From: Chloroflexota bacterium
GTDB taxonomy: Bacteria > Chloroflexota > Anaerolineae > Anaerolineales > Villigracilaceae
Direction of reading: 5' to 3'
Length of the DNA stretch: 64,000 bases
Assembly (NCBI GenBank): GCA_016235445.1
Contig: JACRLB010000017.1
Span: 124,001-188,000 of the forward strand
Below, in pieces: positions 1 through 7,672 of this stretch. The notes beneath the pieces are model-generated. The model saw only the letters and a list, made by a program, of their open reading frames with translations, was not told the origin of the DNA and did no database searches. The number at the start of each line of letters is the position of its first letter. Within the stretch, counting starts at the first letter, position 1. The position numbers and the translations under genes are program-made.

Positions 1-1
1 T

Positions 2-1084
2 GAATCTCTGCTTTCACTCCCCACGCAGGCGACGGTTTCACCAACACAAACACCAGCGCCAACAGAAACAATTCCATCTGCTGAAATTCCATTACCTCCG
101 CCAGGAAGCTTGTACCATGGGGCCTACCCGGGCGGAATCAGCGGGAGCGAAAGCAACCTGACGATTGATGACCTGCGCTCATATGAATCAGTCTCTGGGA
201 AAAGCGCGGCGTGGGTATTTTTCTCAGACAACTGGTTTGAAAGCCGCGCATTCCCTCTGGAAACCGTCACATGGATTCGCGAGGCGGGCGGCATTCCTTA
301 TATTCGCTTGATGCTGCGTTCCAGTGAAGAGCAGGGAATAGCAGAGCCTGTTTATTTTCTGCAAGCAATCCTGGACGGCGAATTTGACACCGACTTGAAA
401 AACTGGTGCGCCGAAGCGCGCAATTTTGGCACATCTATCCTGGTTGAATATGGAACTGAAGTTAACGGTAACTGGTTTTCGTGGAGCGGCGTATGGAACG
501 GCGCAGACGAAACCGCAGGCTACGGCGACCCAAACGAAGCAGACGGCCCTGAACGTTTCCGCGATGCGTATCGTCACATCATTGATGTTTGCCAAACAGC
601 AGGCGCGGAAAATATTACATGGGTCTTTCATCTCAACGCAGGAGATTGGCCGCAGGAAGATTGGAATCGTTTTGAAAATTATTACCCCGGCGACGATTGG
701 ATTGACTGGATCGGCATCAGTTTTTACGGCGCGCAGACTCCGCAGGCGGAGGATTGGGAGGAATTTCGCGCCGGCATGGATCAAGTCTATCCGCGTGTGG
801 ATGCGCTTACGAGCGGGAAACCCATCATCATTGCAGAGTTTGGCGTGACGAAGAACAATCCACTTGGCGACCAGGCAGAATGGGCGCGCGCCGCGCTGGA
901 AGACATCACCTCCTTCCGCTGGCCGCGCGTCATTGGTTTTTCGTGGTGGAATGATATATGGCAAAACGACGATGATCCCACGCACGATACCACCATGCGC
1001 TTGCAGGATAACCCCCAACTCAGCGTTGTATTCCAGGAATTAGTGGGCGCAAATGAAATGGTACTTGGTCGTATCCATCCGTAA
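2..1084 (+). CDS. GH26-like secreted glycoside hydrolase (5' truncated by window edge)
   Basis: The frame is open from the first bases of the window, so the true start lies upstream; TTG at 110 is only an internal candidate. The visible N-terminal part (2-109) is rich in Pro and Thr, as in a linker behind a signal peptide or lipoprotein anchor. The catalytic (beta/alpha)8 domain resembles beta-mannanase-type GH26 enzymes. Counting from 110, 'GTEVNGNWFSW' carries the likely acid/base Glu117 (family pattern HExNGxWF, here TEVNG with Thr in place of His) and 'IIIAEFG' carries the likely nucleophile Glu243. Role inferred: extracellular cleavage of mannan-like or related polysaccharide; substrate not determinable. 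The family assignment is good, the specificity is open. Confidence 0.75.
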   Translation, partial: ESLLSLPTQATVSPTQTPAPTETIPSAEIPLPPPGSLYHGAYPGGISGSESNLTIDDLRSYESVSGKSAAWVFFSDNWFESRAFPLETVTWIREAGGIPYIRLMLRSSEEQGIAEPVYFLQAILDGEFDTDLKNWCAEARNFGTSILVEYGTEVNGNWFSWSGVWNGADETAGYGDPNEADGPERFRDAYRHIIDVCQTAGAENITWVFHLNAGDWPQEDWNRFENYYPGDDWIDWIGISFYGAQTPQAEDWEEFRAGMDQVYPRVDALTSGKPIIIAEFGVTKNNPLGDQAEWARAALEDITSFRWPRVIGFSWWNDIWQNDDDPTHDTTMRLQDNPQLSVVFQELVGANEMVLGRIHP

Positions 1085-1180
1085 CCTAATATCGGTAAGA
1101 ATGGCAAACTCCATGGCGGCGGAGATGGCCTGCCCGCAAAAGAATGGCTGTTGAAGTTGGAAGGCGCGGTGATAGCGTGA
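1085..1180 (+). pseudogene. Remnant resembling the C-terminus of an O6-alkylguanine-DNA alkyltransferase-like protein
   Basis: Directly after the stop of the GH26-like gene the same frame stays open for 31 codons and ends at TGA 1178-1180. The peptide contains 'GKLHGGGDGLPAKEWLL', which resembles the segment following the active-site PCHR motif in MGMT/Ogt proteins (SDGxLxGxGxGLxxKxWLL). No start codon, active-site Cys or N-terminal domain is present, so this would be a decayed 3' tail only. The match rests on a short stretch and may be chance. Confidence 0.35.
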
Positions 1181-1193
1181 TAGACTCGGCCTT

Positions 1194-1712
1194 GTGGACA
1201 TCCTATCTCAACTCTTCTGGACTTTCCTAAAAGTCAATTTACTTAGCACCTCAGGCCCCGCCTCGGTAGGGTTGCTCTATCACGAGGCCGTCGGGAGATT
1301 CGTCACCGAAGGCGAGTTTGTGCAGGCAGTCGGGCTATCCTCCGTATTGCCCGGCAGTGACGCACTGCAACTTGCCATGTACATCGGCTATGCCGCCGGC
1401 GGAGTCCCTGGCGGGCTGGTCGCGTTGACCGCTTCCATACTACCGCCCACCCTCATCATCCTCGGCGTCACCATGATCCTGCATCGCCTGCGCCGCGAGG
1501 CTTGGGTGGCTAACTTCGTCGAGGGACTTGCCCCCGCCATTTCCATCCTCATGGTATTCACCGCATGGAAAATATTCGAAAAAGGCGGCGAAACCAGTTG
1601 GGTCGGCTGGGCGCTTGGCATTGCCAGCCTTGCCGCCATGTGGTTCAAAATACCGGAGCGGCTGGTCATCGTCATTGCGGGCATTTTTGGGGTTATTTTT
1701 CTTTCATCATGA
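1194..1712 (+). CDS. chrA: Chromate transporter family protein, first half-size subunit
   Basis: A 172-residue hydrophobic protein of the CHR (ChrA) family, half the length of full ChrA, so it is a short-chain CHR protein. The N-terminal conserved block 'SGPASVGLLYHEAVGRFV' is followed by the hallmark 'LPGSDALQLAMYIGYAAGG' (family pattern LPGPxxxQLAxYxGY). The start is GTG at 1194. The stop overlaps the next ATG by 4 nt (ATGA, 1709-1712), and the next gene is a paralogue, matching the paired short-chain CHR organisation in which two antiparallel halves form one anion transporter. Substrate chromate (or sulfate-like anion) is inferred from the family only. Confidence 0.85.
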   Translation: MDILSQLFWTFLKVNLLSTSGPASVGLLYHEAVGRFVTEGEFVQAVGLSSVLPGSDALQLAMYIGYAAGGVPGGLVALTASILPPTLIILGVTMILHRLRREAWVANFVEGLAPAISILMVFTAWKIFEKGGETSWVGWALGIASLAAMWFKIPERLVIVIAGIFGVIFLSS

Positions 1713-2245
1713 ATCAATCAAAATTCGCCGTCTGGCTGCGTCTCTTGTGGATGTTTCTAAAAGTAAACCTGCTTTCACCTTCCGGCCCCGCCTCGGTTGG
1801 GTTGTTATATAAAGAAGCGGTTGGCAAAATCATGAGCGAGGAACGATTCGTCGAAGCAGTTGGCTTCTCGAACGTCCTGCCTGGAAGCGAAGCCTTGAAA
1901 CTTGCCATGTTCGTCGGCTATGCCGCGGGCGGAGTCCCTGGCGTGTTCACCGCCCTGCTTGGCGCAGTCCTCCCGCCCACGCTGATGATGTTTATCGTAG
2001 CTTCGATCCTTCAACAATTTCAACAGGAGGATTGGCTGCAAGGCTTCGTGAAAGGGATGAGCCCCGCCGTGGCCGCGCTTATCATCATGGTAGCCTGGGA
2101 ACTCTTCCGCGTCGGGCAGACTAAAAAACTCGGCAGGCGCACGCTTGTCATCGCGGCCTTGAGCGCCATCGCATTATGGTTCGATCTCCCGTCCCCGCTG
2201 GTGTTGCTTGGCGCGGGAATTCTGGGCGTACTCTTATTTCGTTAA
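1709..2245 (+). CDS. chrA: Chromate transporter family protein, second half-size subunit
   Basis: A 178-residue paralogue of the preceding gene. It shares 'FLKVNLLSPSGPASVGLLY' and 'LPGSEALKLAMFVGYAAGG', so the pair arose by duplication of one CHR domain. ATG at 1709 was chosen because it overlaps the upstream stop by 4 nt and the conserved block begins right after it; an in-frame extension upstream to 1565 has no CHR similarity. Several hydrophobic segments are present. The two products are expected to assemble as a heterodimeric anion transporter in the cytoplasmic membrane. Translation is probably coupled. Confidence 0.85.
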   Translation: MNQSKFAVWLRLLWMFLKVNLLSPSGPASVGLLYKEAVGKIMSEERFVEAVGFSNVLPGSEALKLAMFVGYAAGGVPGVFTALLGAVLPPTLMMFIVASILQQFQQEDWLQGFVKGMSPAVAALIIMVAWELFRVGQTKKLGRRTLVIAALSAIALWFDLPSPLVLLGAGILGVLLFR

Positions 2246-2256
2246 ATGGATGTTTT

Positions 2257-3102
2257 ATGAAACCTGATTTATTGATTGCCACAAACGGATTCAAAGGGAC
2301 ATGGCCTTCGATCGAATATGGAGCATGGCTCGCGGCGGTCCTCCACGCCAAAATTACGCTTCTCGGCGTGACCGAGAACCTGAGTCCTGCCGCGATAGAC
2401 GATCACCACCCTTTAGAGGATGTCTTCGCGCGCGCGGTCGAATTGTTCCAGCAAAACAACGTGACCTACGAACTTGAAGTCCAAAACGGGAACGCGGAGG
2501 AGATCATCCCCCGCAAGGCGAAACAGGGAGAATACATCACCGTCATCGGCCCGCTGGGACGTCCGCACATCCGCCGATTGATCACAGGCCGTTCCATTCG
2601 CCACTTAATGGAAGAGATCGAACAGCCGATCATCTATGTGCCCGTGGCGAGGCTTCCCTTGAACAAGGTCTTGATCTGCATCGGCGGGCTGGGGTACGAA
2701 GTGAACGCCGAACATATCGCCATGCAAATCGCAATGAAAAGCCGCACCGAAATCACCCTGCTTCACATCGTCCCGCCTATGGATATGAACTACCCCACCG
2801 CCAAAACCGTCAGCGAAAACTGGCAGCATCTCGCCGATACAAACACCCCCGTAGGACGCAGTCTGCGTCAGGCCATGGAGATCGCCAAAAGTGACGGGTT
2901 GACCGCCAATGTCAAAGCCCGCCAGGGCAATGTGGTGGAGGAAATCCTGGCTGAAGTTAAAGAAGGGAATTACGACCTGTTGTGCATGGGCTCTCTTTAC
3001 AGTTCCAACGCCCTGCGCCAGCTCTACACCCCCAACGTCACCGCCGAGATCGCAGACAATGTTAACTGTCCCGTGTTGACGGCGAGGTATAAGCGGGAAT
3101 GA
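2257..3102 (+). CDS. Tandem-domain universal stress protein (UspA family)
   Basis: 281 residues with two Usp folds: domain 1 begins 'KPDLLIATNGFKGTWPS' and domain 2 'NKVLICIGGLGYEVNAEHI' (near residue 135). Domain 1 contains 'GPLGRPHIRRLITGRS', close to the ATP-binding pattern G-x2-G-x9-G-S/T. Domain 2 ends with 'YDLLCMGSLYSSN', which lacks a clean ATP motif. ATG 2257 is preferred over upstream in-frame starts because the Usp beta-strand begins at residue 3 and the gene then follows chrA by only 11 nt, suggesting one transcript. Usp proteins are cytoplasmic stress-response or ligand-sensing proteins; the exact role cannot be told. Confidence 0.8.
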   Translation: MKPDLLIATNGFKGTWPSIEYGAWLAAVLHAKITLLGVTENLSPAAIDDHHPLEDVFARAVELFQQNNVTYELEVQNGNAEEIIPRKAKQGEYITVIGPLGRPHIRRLITGRSIRHLMEEIEQPIIYVPVARLPLNKVLICIGGLGYEVNAEHIAMQIAMKSRTEITLLHIVPPMDMNYPTAKTVSENWQHLADTNTPVGRSLRQAMEIAKSDGLTANVKARQGNVVEEILAEVKEGNYDLLCMGSLYSSNALRQLYTPNVTAEIADNVNCPVLTARYKRE

Positions 3103-3142
3103 ATTTTGACCGTTGCAAATGCTTTATAATTGCACAAAGAAT

Positions 3143-3460
3143 ATGACAACCAAAAAGTCATCCAGCGTTAAGATCAGGATACCAAAAAAGAAAATAATCG
3201 AGTTCTGTCATCATTATCAGGTGCAGAAGCTTGCTTTGTTTGGCTCTGTTTTAAGAAGCGACTTTCGTAAGGGAAGCGATGTGGATGTGCTTATTTCCTT
3301 CCAGCCCACGGCAAGAATCGGGTTTATCACTTTTTCCCGGATGCAGCGCGAACTTTCCGAAATTTTCAAGCGGTCCGTGGACCTCGTTCCCATGGAAGGG
3401 TTGAAACCTGTCATTCGCGACTCTGTTCTTTCGAACATCGAGGTTGTGTATGCGGCCTGA
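3143..3460 (+). CDS. mntA: MntA-type minimal nucleotidyltransferase antitoxin
   Basis: About 105 residues of the MNT nucleotidyltransferase fold. The diagnostic motif GS-x9-SDVDVL is clear: 'FGSVLRSDFRKGSDVDVLI', with the two catalytic Asp residues in DVD. ATG 3143 is the likely start; an alternative frame start at 3113 adds ten residues without similarity. The gene overlaps the following HEPN gene by 11 nt. In characterised MntA/HepT systems the MNT protein AMPylates a Tyr in the RX4HXY motif of the HEPN RNase toxin and so neutralises it. All required residues are present in both partners here, so this is probably a functional type VII pair. Confidence 0.85.
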   Translation: MTTKKSSSVKIRIPKKKIIEFCHHYQVQKLALFGSVLRSDFRKGSDVDVLISFQPTARIGFITFSRMQRELSEIFKRSVDLVPMEGLKPVIRDSVLSNIEVVYAA

Positions 3461-3794
3461 GAAGCTGTATCTCACGGACATTGTGGAAGCGGCACAAGCC
3501 ATTGAAAGATTTTTAATGGGGTATGATTTCAATGATTTTGAGAAAAATGACATGCTCAACAGCGCGGTACTCCAAAAGCTGACCGTAATCGGGGAGGCGG
3601 CTTCCCGTTTATCAAAGGATTTTACAACTCGATTTCCTGAAATCCCCTGGGTGGATATCATAAGTTTTCGCAACATTGCTGTGCATGAGTATTTTGCTAT
3701 TCGCTGGGATATTGCCTGGGTTGCCGCTTCTGAGGAAGTGCCTGTGCTGAGAGCGCAAATTGAGAAAATATTGCAAGACGATTTTCAAGATTGA
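3450..3794 (+). CDS. hepT: HepT-type HEPN RNase toxin
   Basis: 114 residues, alpha-helical HEPN family (HepT/DUF86). The RNase signature RX4HXY is intact: 'FRNIAVHEYF' (Arg, four residues, His, Glu, Tyr). The Tyr is the residue AMPylated by MntA in studied homologues. ATG 3450 gives an 11-nt overlap with mntA, the same overlap as in the opposed second pair nearby, which supports this start. Predicted cytoplasmic RNase toxin. It ends 16 nt before a perfect bidirectional terminator. Confidence 0.85.
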   Translation: MRPEKLYLTDIVEAAQAIERFLMGYDFNDFEKNDMLNSAVLQKLTVIGEAASRLSKDFTTRFPEIPWVDIISFRNIAVHEYFAIRWDIAWVAASEEVPVLRAQIEKILQDDFQD

Positions 3795-3809
3795 AATCAC
3801 CCTCATTTT

Positions 3810-3853
3810 CAAAACAAAACTCACCCAAATTATTGCGGGTGAGTTTTGTTTTG
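3810..3853. terminator. Bidirectional terminator between convergent MntA/HepT pairs
   Basis: A perfect 17-bp inverted repeat (arms 3810-3826 and 3837-3853) with a 10-nt loop. The arms contain A-rich and T-rich outer ends (CAAAACAAAAC / GTTTTGTTTTG), so it can terminate in both directions. It separates two hepT genes that converge on it. Confidence 0.8.
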
Positions 3854-3888
3854 GCAGGTGGATAATAAGACTGACTATTATCAAGCCA

Positions 3889-4230
3889 TTAATTTTCTTC
3901 AAGAATTTCTTTAATACGGGGAACAAGCGGGGGAAGGTCTTCAGTGACTGTTTGCCAGATAATGCTGAGATTCACGCCATGGTATTCGTGAACGACAATA
4001 TTTCGCATGGTGTACATTTCCATCCACGGAATTTCGGGATATTTTTCCTTGATTGCACGCGGGATATGCCTGGATGCTTCACCGATGATTTCAAGGTTTC
4101 GAAGGACAGAGTCTATCGTTTTGTCATCCTCTTCGAATTCATCGAAAGCCATTCCCTGGGTGTATCTTTGAATTCGGGAAATACATTCCAAAATATCGTC
4201 GAAGCGTATTTTCCAGTTTCTAGGCGGCAC
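3889..4230 (-). CDS. hepT: Second HepT-type HEPN RNase toxin
   Basis: 113 residues starting at GTG 4230 and beginning 'VPPRNWKIRFDDILECI'. The RX4HXY motif is intact in 'MRNIVVHEYHG'. The GTG start is chosen because it overlaps the upstream mntA by 11 nt, exactly as in the plus-strand pair, and because HEPN similarity begins there; longer upstream extensions read through the mntA frame. It belongs to the same family as the toxin at 3450-3794 but is clearly diverged (different N-terminus and helices), so it is not a recent copy. Confidence 0.85.
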   Translation of the reverse strand: MPPRNWKIRFDDILECISRIQRYTQGMAFDEFEEDDKTIDSVLRNLEIIGEASRHIPRAIKEKYPEIPWMEMYTMRNIVVHEYHGVNLSIIWQTVTEDLPPLVPRIKEILEEN

Positions 4231-4510
4231 GGATTGCTTCCTTGAGGATAGTTTCGCGCAGTTCTTTTCGCAATGCTTCAGGCGTGACCAAATCCACTTT
4301 TCTGGCAAGCAATTCTTCGAGATAGAGTTTGAGACGGGCAAACTCAAACAAGCCAATCGGTCTCTCGAAATCCACCAGCAGGTCAACATCGCTGCGCTTG
4401 CGAACCTGATCGCGCGCGATGGATCCGAACAGGGAAATGGAACGAACGCCAAATTTTTTCAATTGGCGTTTGTGTTTCTTCAAGAGGGAAAGGATTTTGT
4501 TGCGTTCCAT
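4220..4510 (-). CDS. mntA: Second MntA-type nucleotidyltransferase antitoxin
   Basis: 96 residues from ATG 4510. The motif 'LFGSIARDQVRKRSDVDLLV' has the GS and the DVD catalytic pair of minimal nucleotidyltransferases. The C-terminus overlaps the hepT start by 11 nt. It probably AMPylates its cognate HepT (3889-4230). The pair faces the plus-strand pair across a shared terminator. Confidence 0.85.
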   Translation of the reverse strand: MERNKILSLLKKHKRQLKKFGVRSISLFGSIARDQVRKRSDVDLLVDFERPIGLFEFARLKLYLEELLARKVDLVTPEALRKELRETILKEAIRAA

Positions 4511-4608
4511 GATTTTTTCAATTTTATCATGGCGCGTCTCTAACAAATCACCGTATCCGGCTGAATAAAACGGTTAAGATGAGGTTAATATAAACGCGCC
4601 TTAATTTC

Positions 4609-5340
4609 CTACGCCCCCGGCGTATATTTCTCTTCCCACTCTGTTATCGCGGCGCGGATGATGGTTTTGATGGTCTGGTCGGGGACATCGTCAATCGATT
4701 CGTATTTTTGCATGCCGACGTACACTTCCACGCCGCCTTGAAGCGATTCTTGCAGGCGGATGCCGCTTTTTTCGAGCGGGGTATTCAGCAGGCGTTCTTG
4801 CAGGACGGTGTCAATTTGCTGAACGATGCTCAGGGATGATATCTGTTTATCGGGTTCAGGTTTTTTGAGAGACTGCGCGGGGCGGGGAGATGCTTCTTTG
4901 GGGGATGCAGGCATGAGCGGAGTTTGAGGCGGGGCGGCGGGTGCGGGAATTGCCGCGGGAGTCTGTCCGCCTTCCATCCACGGGCGCATGACAGTCACCA
5001 GGTCGATCAGCCGCTTTTTTTGCTCGGGGGAAATATTTTTTGGGTTCAGGGTCATGCCATCCAGTTCAAGCAATGGAGCGCCGTTTTTGTTTTTCAAACG
5101 CAGGAGGCCGGGGTCATCCACTGCGGCAGGGATGGAAGCCTTGAGCGCCTCTGCCGCCGCCAGTTTTTGTTCTGCTTCGGTGCGCGCCACATTTGCTTTT
5201 GTTTCAGCGGCATCTATTTTTTTCACCGAGCGGATGTTTGAATCCACGTAGCCGATGAAAAAGCCGATCAGCAAAACCACAAGACCCAGCCCCCACAAGG
5301 CTGGCACGGGCCAGGTAACAGTTGCGAATTGGACTTCCAT
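4609..5340 (-). CDS. Single-pass membrane protein of unknown function
   Basis: 243 residues, not recognised. One N-terminal membrane segment (about residues 14-32, 'PALWGLGLVVLLIGFFIGY') is followed by a helical, coiled-coil-like Ala/Glu-rich stretch (about 43-72), a Pro/Ala-rich linker (about 128-160) and a C-terminal folded region with 'IVQQIDTVLQERLL' and 'GVEVYVGMQKYESIDDVPD'. The C-terminal part may be a ligand- or peptide-binding domain, but no motif decides it. It begins two bases from the end of mutM, same strand, so it is probably co-transcribed with it. Confidence 0.6.
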   Translation of the reverse strand: MEVQFATVTWPVPALWGLGLVVLLIGFFIGYVDSNIRSVKKIDAAETKANVARTEAEQKLAAAEALKASIPAAVDDPGLLRLKNKNGAPLLELDGMTLNPKNISPEQKKRLIDLVTVMRPWMEGGQTPAAIPAPAAPPQTPLMPASPKEASPRPAQSLKKPEPDKQISSLSIVQQIDTVLQERLLNTPLEKSGIRLQESLQGGVEVYVGMQKYESIDDVPDQTIKTIIRAAITEWEEKYTPGA

Positions 5341-5342
5341 GA

Positions 5343-6164
5343 TTATTTCCTTTCAAGAGGCTGGCATTTCGGGCAAACATGCGTGCCGCGCTGGCCGACG
5401 ATCAACTTTTGAATTTCAGCGCCGCAGACGGGGCAGGGCTTGCCTTCACGGTCGTACACGCGAAAATAATTTTGATATTCGCCGCCGCGATAGACCCAGT
5501 CGATGCTGGCTCCGTTGCGGCGGATTCCTTCTTTGAGCGCCGATTGGATCGCTTCGCTCAGCGCCCCAGCCTGCTTGCGCGAAATGGCATTCGACAACCC
5601 GAGAGGGTGCAGTTTTGCCATGTGCAGGCATTCATCGGTGTAGATGTTGCCGAGGCCGGCGAGAAACGTCTGGTCGAGCAGGAGCGGTTTTAATTGGCGT
5701 TTCTTTTTATGTAAATTTTCGAACAACCATTGCGCTGTAAATTTTTTCTCCAGCGGTTCGGGGCCCAGTTTGCCGAGGATGGTTTCGGGCTGGTCGGTGA
5801 GCCAGATGCGGCCAAATTTGCGGGTGTCGTTGAAGGCGAGCTGGCTTTCCTTTCCATTTTTGGAGCGCAGGGAGAGCACAAGGCGGTCGTGTTTTTCCGG
5901 CTTGATTTTACCTTTTCTTATCGTTAAATCGCCGCTCATTCTCAAATGGATAAGGAGATTGTAATCTTCAAGCTGGAGGATGAGGTATTTTGCGCGGCGT
6001 GAGACCCCCGTGATCTTCTGCCCCTGCACCTGTTCCTTGAATTTTTTTACCGAGGGGGTGGCAAGCGTCCGCGCCCAGAGCACTTCGGCGGAGACGATGG
6101 TTCTTCCGACAATGTCCGGTTCTATGGCGCGTGCGATGGTTTCAACTTCGGGGAGTTCGGGCAT
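5343..6164 (-). CDS. mutM: Formamidopyrimidine-DNA glycosylase
   Basis: 273 residues, the usual Fpg length. The N-terminus 'MPELPEVETIARAI' gives catalytic Pro2 and Glu3; Lys59 in 'SRRAKYLIL' matches the conserved DNA-contacting lysine. 'FLAGLGNIYTDE' is the helix-two-turn-helix signature. The C-terminal zinc finger is complete: Cys244, Cys247, Cys264 and Cys267, with Arg259 in 'GQRGTHVC'. It removes oxidised purines (8-oxoG, FapyG) and nicks by beta,delta-elimination in base excision repair. All catalytic residues are present. Confidence 0.95.
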   Translation of the reverse strand: MPELPEVETIARAIEPDIVGRTIVSAEVLWARTLATPSVKKFKEQVQGQKITGVSRRAKYLILQLEDYNLLIHLRMSGDLTIRKGKIKPEKHDRLVLSLRSKNGKESQLAFNDTRKFGRIWLTDQPETILGKLGPEPLEKKFTAQWLFENLHKKKRQLKPLLLDQTFLAGLGNIYTDECLHMAKLHPLGLSNAISRKQAGALSEAIQSALKEGIRRNGASIDWVYRGGEYQNYFRVYDREGKPCPVCGAEIQKLIVGQRGTHVCPKCQPLERK

Positions 6165-6194
6165 GGGTCAGCTTTCAGTGGTTGGCATATACAT

Positions 6195-6304
6195 TAGACG
6201 TTATCGGAAATAAACACAGGCACCGTCCCGAAGGTTTTTCTTGAGGAATTTGAACGCCTGACAACAACCTTCGGGACGTTTTTTCTAATTACCGATAAAG
6301 TCTA
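6195..6304. repeat. Nested inverted repeat in the mutM upstream region
   Basis: Two nested inverted repeats: an outer pair (6195-6207 / 6292-6304, 12 of 13 bases complementary) and a perfect inner 13-bp pair (6224-6236 / 6266-6278, arm CGTCCCGAAGGTT). A T6 run follows the inner right arm, so on the plus strand the inner hairpin resembles an intrinsic terminator. It lies between divergent genes, where no plus-strand gene needs terminating, so it may end an unannotated short transcript or be a mobile repeat. The rest of 6165-6418 holds nothing else recognised apart from the short repeat at 6351. Confidence 0.55.
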
Positions 6305-6350
6305 TTGATTTTATCAGCACTCACGCGCTGAGAGACCGTTTTTTAATTCT

Positions 6351-6373
6351 GGCTCTACCGTTTTTAACGGGAA
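6351..6373 (+). repeat. Short repeat, copy 1 (second copy at 56217-56239)
   Basis: A 23-nt sequence beginning GGCTCTACCG and ending AACGGGAA, identical to 56217-56239. It contains a small internal palindrome (CCGTT..AACGG). It sits about 46 bp before the start of the downstream gene. It could be an end fragment of an insertion sequence (inference) or a regulatory site. Confidence 0.5.
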
Positions 6374-6418
6374 ACCTATTTGCATCTATAATCGTTCCAC
6401 TCTTTCGGAGTTTTCTAT

Positions 6419-7672
6419 TTGAATCCAAAACTCGTCCTCGTCACCGGCGCAACAGGCTATATTGCCAACCTGATCATTCCGCAACTGCTCGAGCGTGGAT
6501 ACCGCGTCCGCGCGCTGGCTCGACAGCCAGAGAGACTCAACGCGCGGAAATGGTTCCCACAGGTTGAAATGTTTCGCGGGGATGTGATGAATCCATCCAC
6601 ACTCGCGCCCGCGTTGGACGGGGTCCATACCGCATATTACCTCGTCCACAACATGGCGGCGGGGCAGGGGTACACCTCGCTTGAAATTGAAAGCGCGCGC
6701 AATTTTGCCCGGGCCGCGGAAGGCGCAGGCGTTCAGCACATCATCTACCTCGGCGGGCTGGCAGACTCAGAGCAGAACATAGCCCCGCACATGCGCTCGC
6801 GCATCGAAACAGGCGCAACCCTGCGGCAGGGCCGCGTGCCCGTCACCGAATTTCGCGCAGGAGTCATCATCGGCTCTGGCAGTATCTCGTTTGAAATGAT
6901 CCGTTTTATGACGGAGCTGTTTCCCGTCATCCCCGCACCAACATGGTTGAAGAATAAATCCCAGCCGATTGCGACCCAAAACGTCATTGACTATCTTCTC
7001 GCCGCGCTCGAAAATCACAACGGCGAGGGCGGGGTTTTCGAGATCGGCGGCCCGCAGGTTTTCAGCTACCAGGAATTGATGCTGCGCTATGCCAAAATCC
7101 GCGGACACAAACGCAGTTTCATTTTGTTGCCGTTCATCCCCACCGGGTTCATGGCTTTTGGAATTGGGCTGGCGACGCCCGTGCCGCCCGCAATTGCCTC
7201 TGCGTTGATGGCGGGCTTATCGAGAGACAGCGTGGTCATTCACAACGATGCGCGAAAAACCTTCCCTGAGGTGATGCTCATAGATTTTGAATCAGCCGTC
7301 GGCGGGGCAATGAGGCGGTTGCATCCGCTTGAGATCGAGCATGTTTGGGAGGATGGTCTTGGGGCGGTGAAAAATCTCAAGCACGAGGGATTCTTCATCC
7401 ACCACCGCGAAATGAAAATCAACGCGCCGCCTGAAAAAGCGTTGCCCCTTTCATATAAAAAATTCAGCTTTGGCGAAGAGTGGCTGCAATGGCGCGTAGG
7501 TCAAATTGCCAATTCCCCACAAGGGGGCAATGTGACCTACATTATGCAAACCGCATACTTCGCCCCGCGCGGCCTCGGCGGATTTTTATACTGGTATCTT
7601 TTTTATCCGTTCCATGTTTTTAGATTTCGCAGGCTGATAAAAAACATCGGTGGTAAAATAAAAATCAAATAA
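6419..7672 (+). CDS. NAD(P)-binding SDR/NmrA-like protein with shortened DUF2867-like C-terminus
   Basis: 417 residues. The Rossmann motif 'LVTGATGYIANLIIPQLL' (TGATGYI) is at the N-terminus, and 'LVHNMAAGQGYTSLEIESA' follows. The C-terminal end 'FAPRGLGGFLYWYLFYPFH' is typical of the DUF2867 domain found fused to such proteins, but the stretch between about residues 330 and 360 is short, as if much of the DUF2867 middle were missing. Start TTG 6419 follows a CGGAG ribosome binding site at 6406-6410. Probably an oxidoreductase or regulator; substrate unknown. Its stop abuts the cobalamin riboswitch. Confidence 0.65.
   Translation: MNPKLVLVTGATGYIANLIIPQLLERGYRVRALARQPERLNARKWFPQVEMFRGDVMNPSTLAPALDGVHTAYYLVHNMAAGQGYTSLEIESARNFARAAEGAGVQHIIYLGGLADSEQNIAPHMRSRIETGATLRQGRVPVTEFRAGVIIGSGSISFEMIRFMTELFPVIPAPTWLKNKSQPIATQNVIDYLLAALENHNGEGGVFEIGGPQVFSYQELMLRYAKIRGHKRSFILLPFIPTGFMAFGIGLATPVPPAIASALMAGLSRDSVVIHNDARKTFPEVMLIDFESAVGGAMRRLHPLEIEHVWEDGLGAVKNLKHEGFFIHHREMKINAPPEKALPLSYKKFSFGEEWLQWRVGQIANSPQGGNVTYIMQTAYFAPRGLGGFLYWYLFYPFHVFRFRRLIKNIGGKIKIK

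Noticed and set aside
224-1018. Long minus-strand frame opposite the GH26-like gene
   Set aside because: Low-complexity antisense reading; the plus-strand frame has catalytic motifs.
1565-1708. N-terminal extension of the second chromate-transporter subunit
   Set aside because: The extension reads the first subunit in another frame, is basic and non-hydrophobic, and the ATG at 1709 has the coupling overlap.
3760-4245. Plus-strand frame of 161 codons across the second hepT
   Set aside because: It runs antisense to the HEPN gene with its intact RX4HXY motif and spans the terminator.
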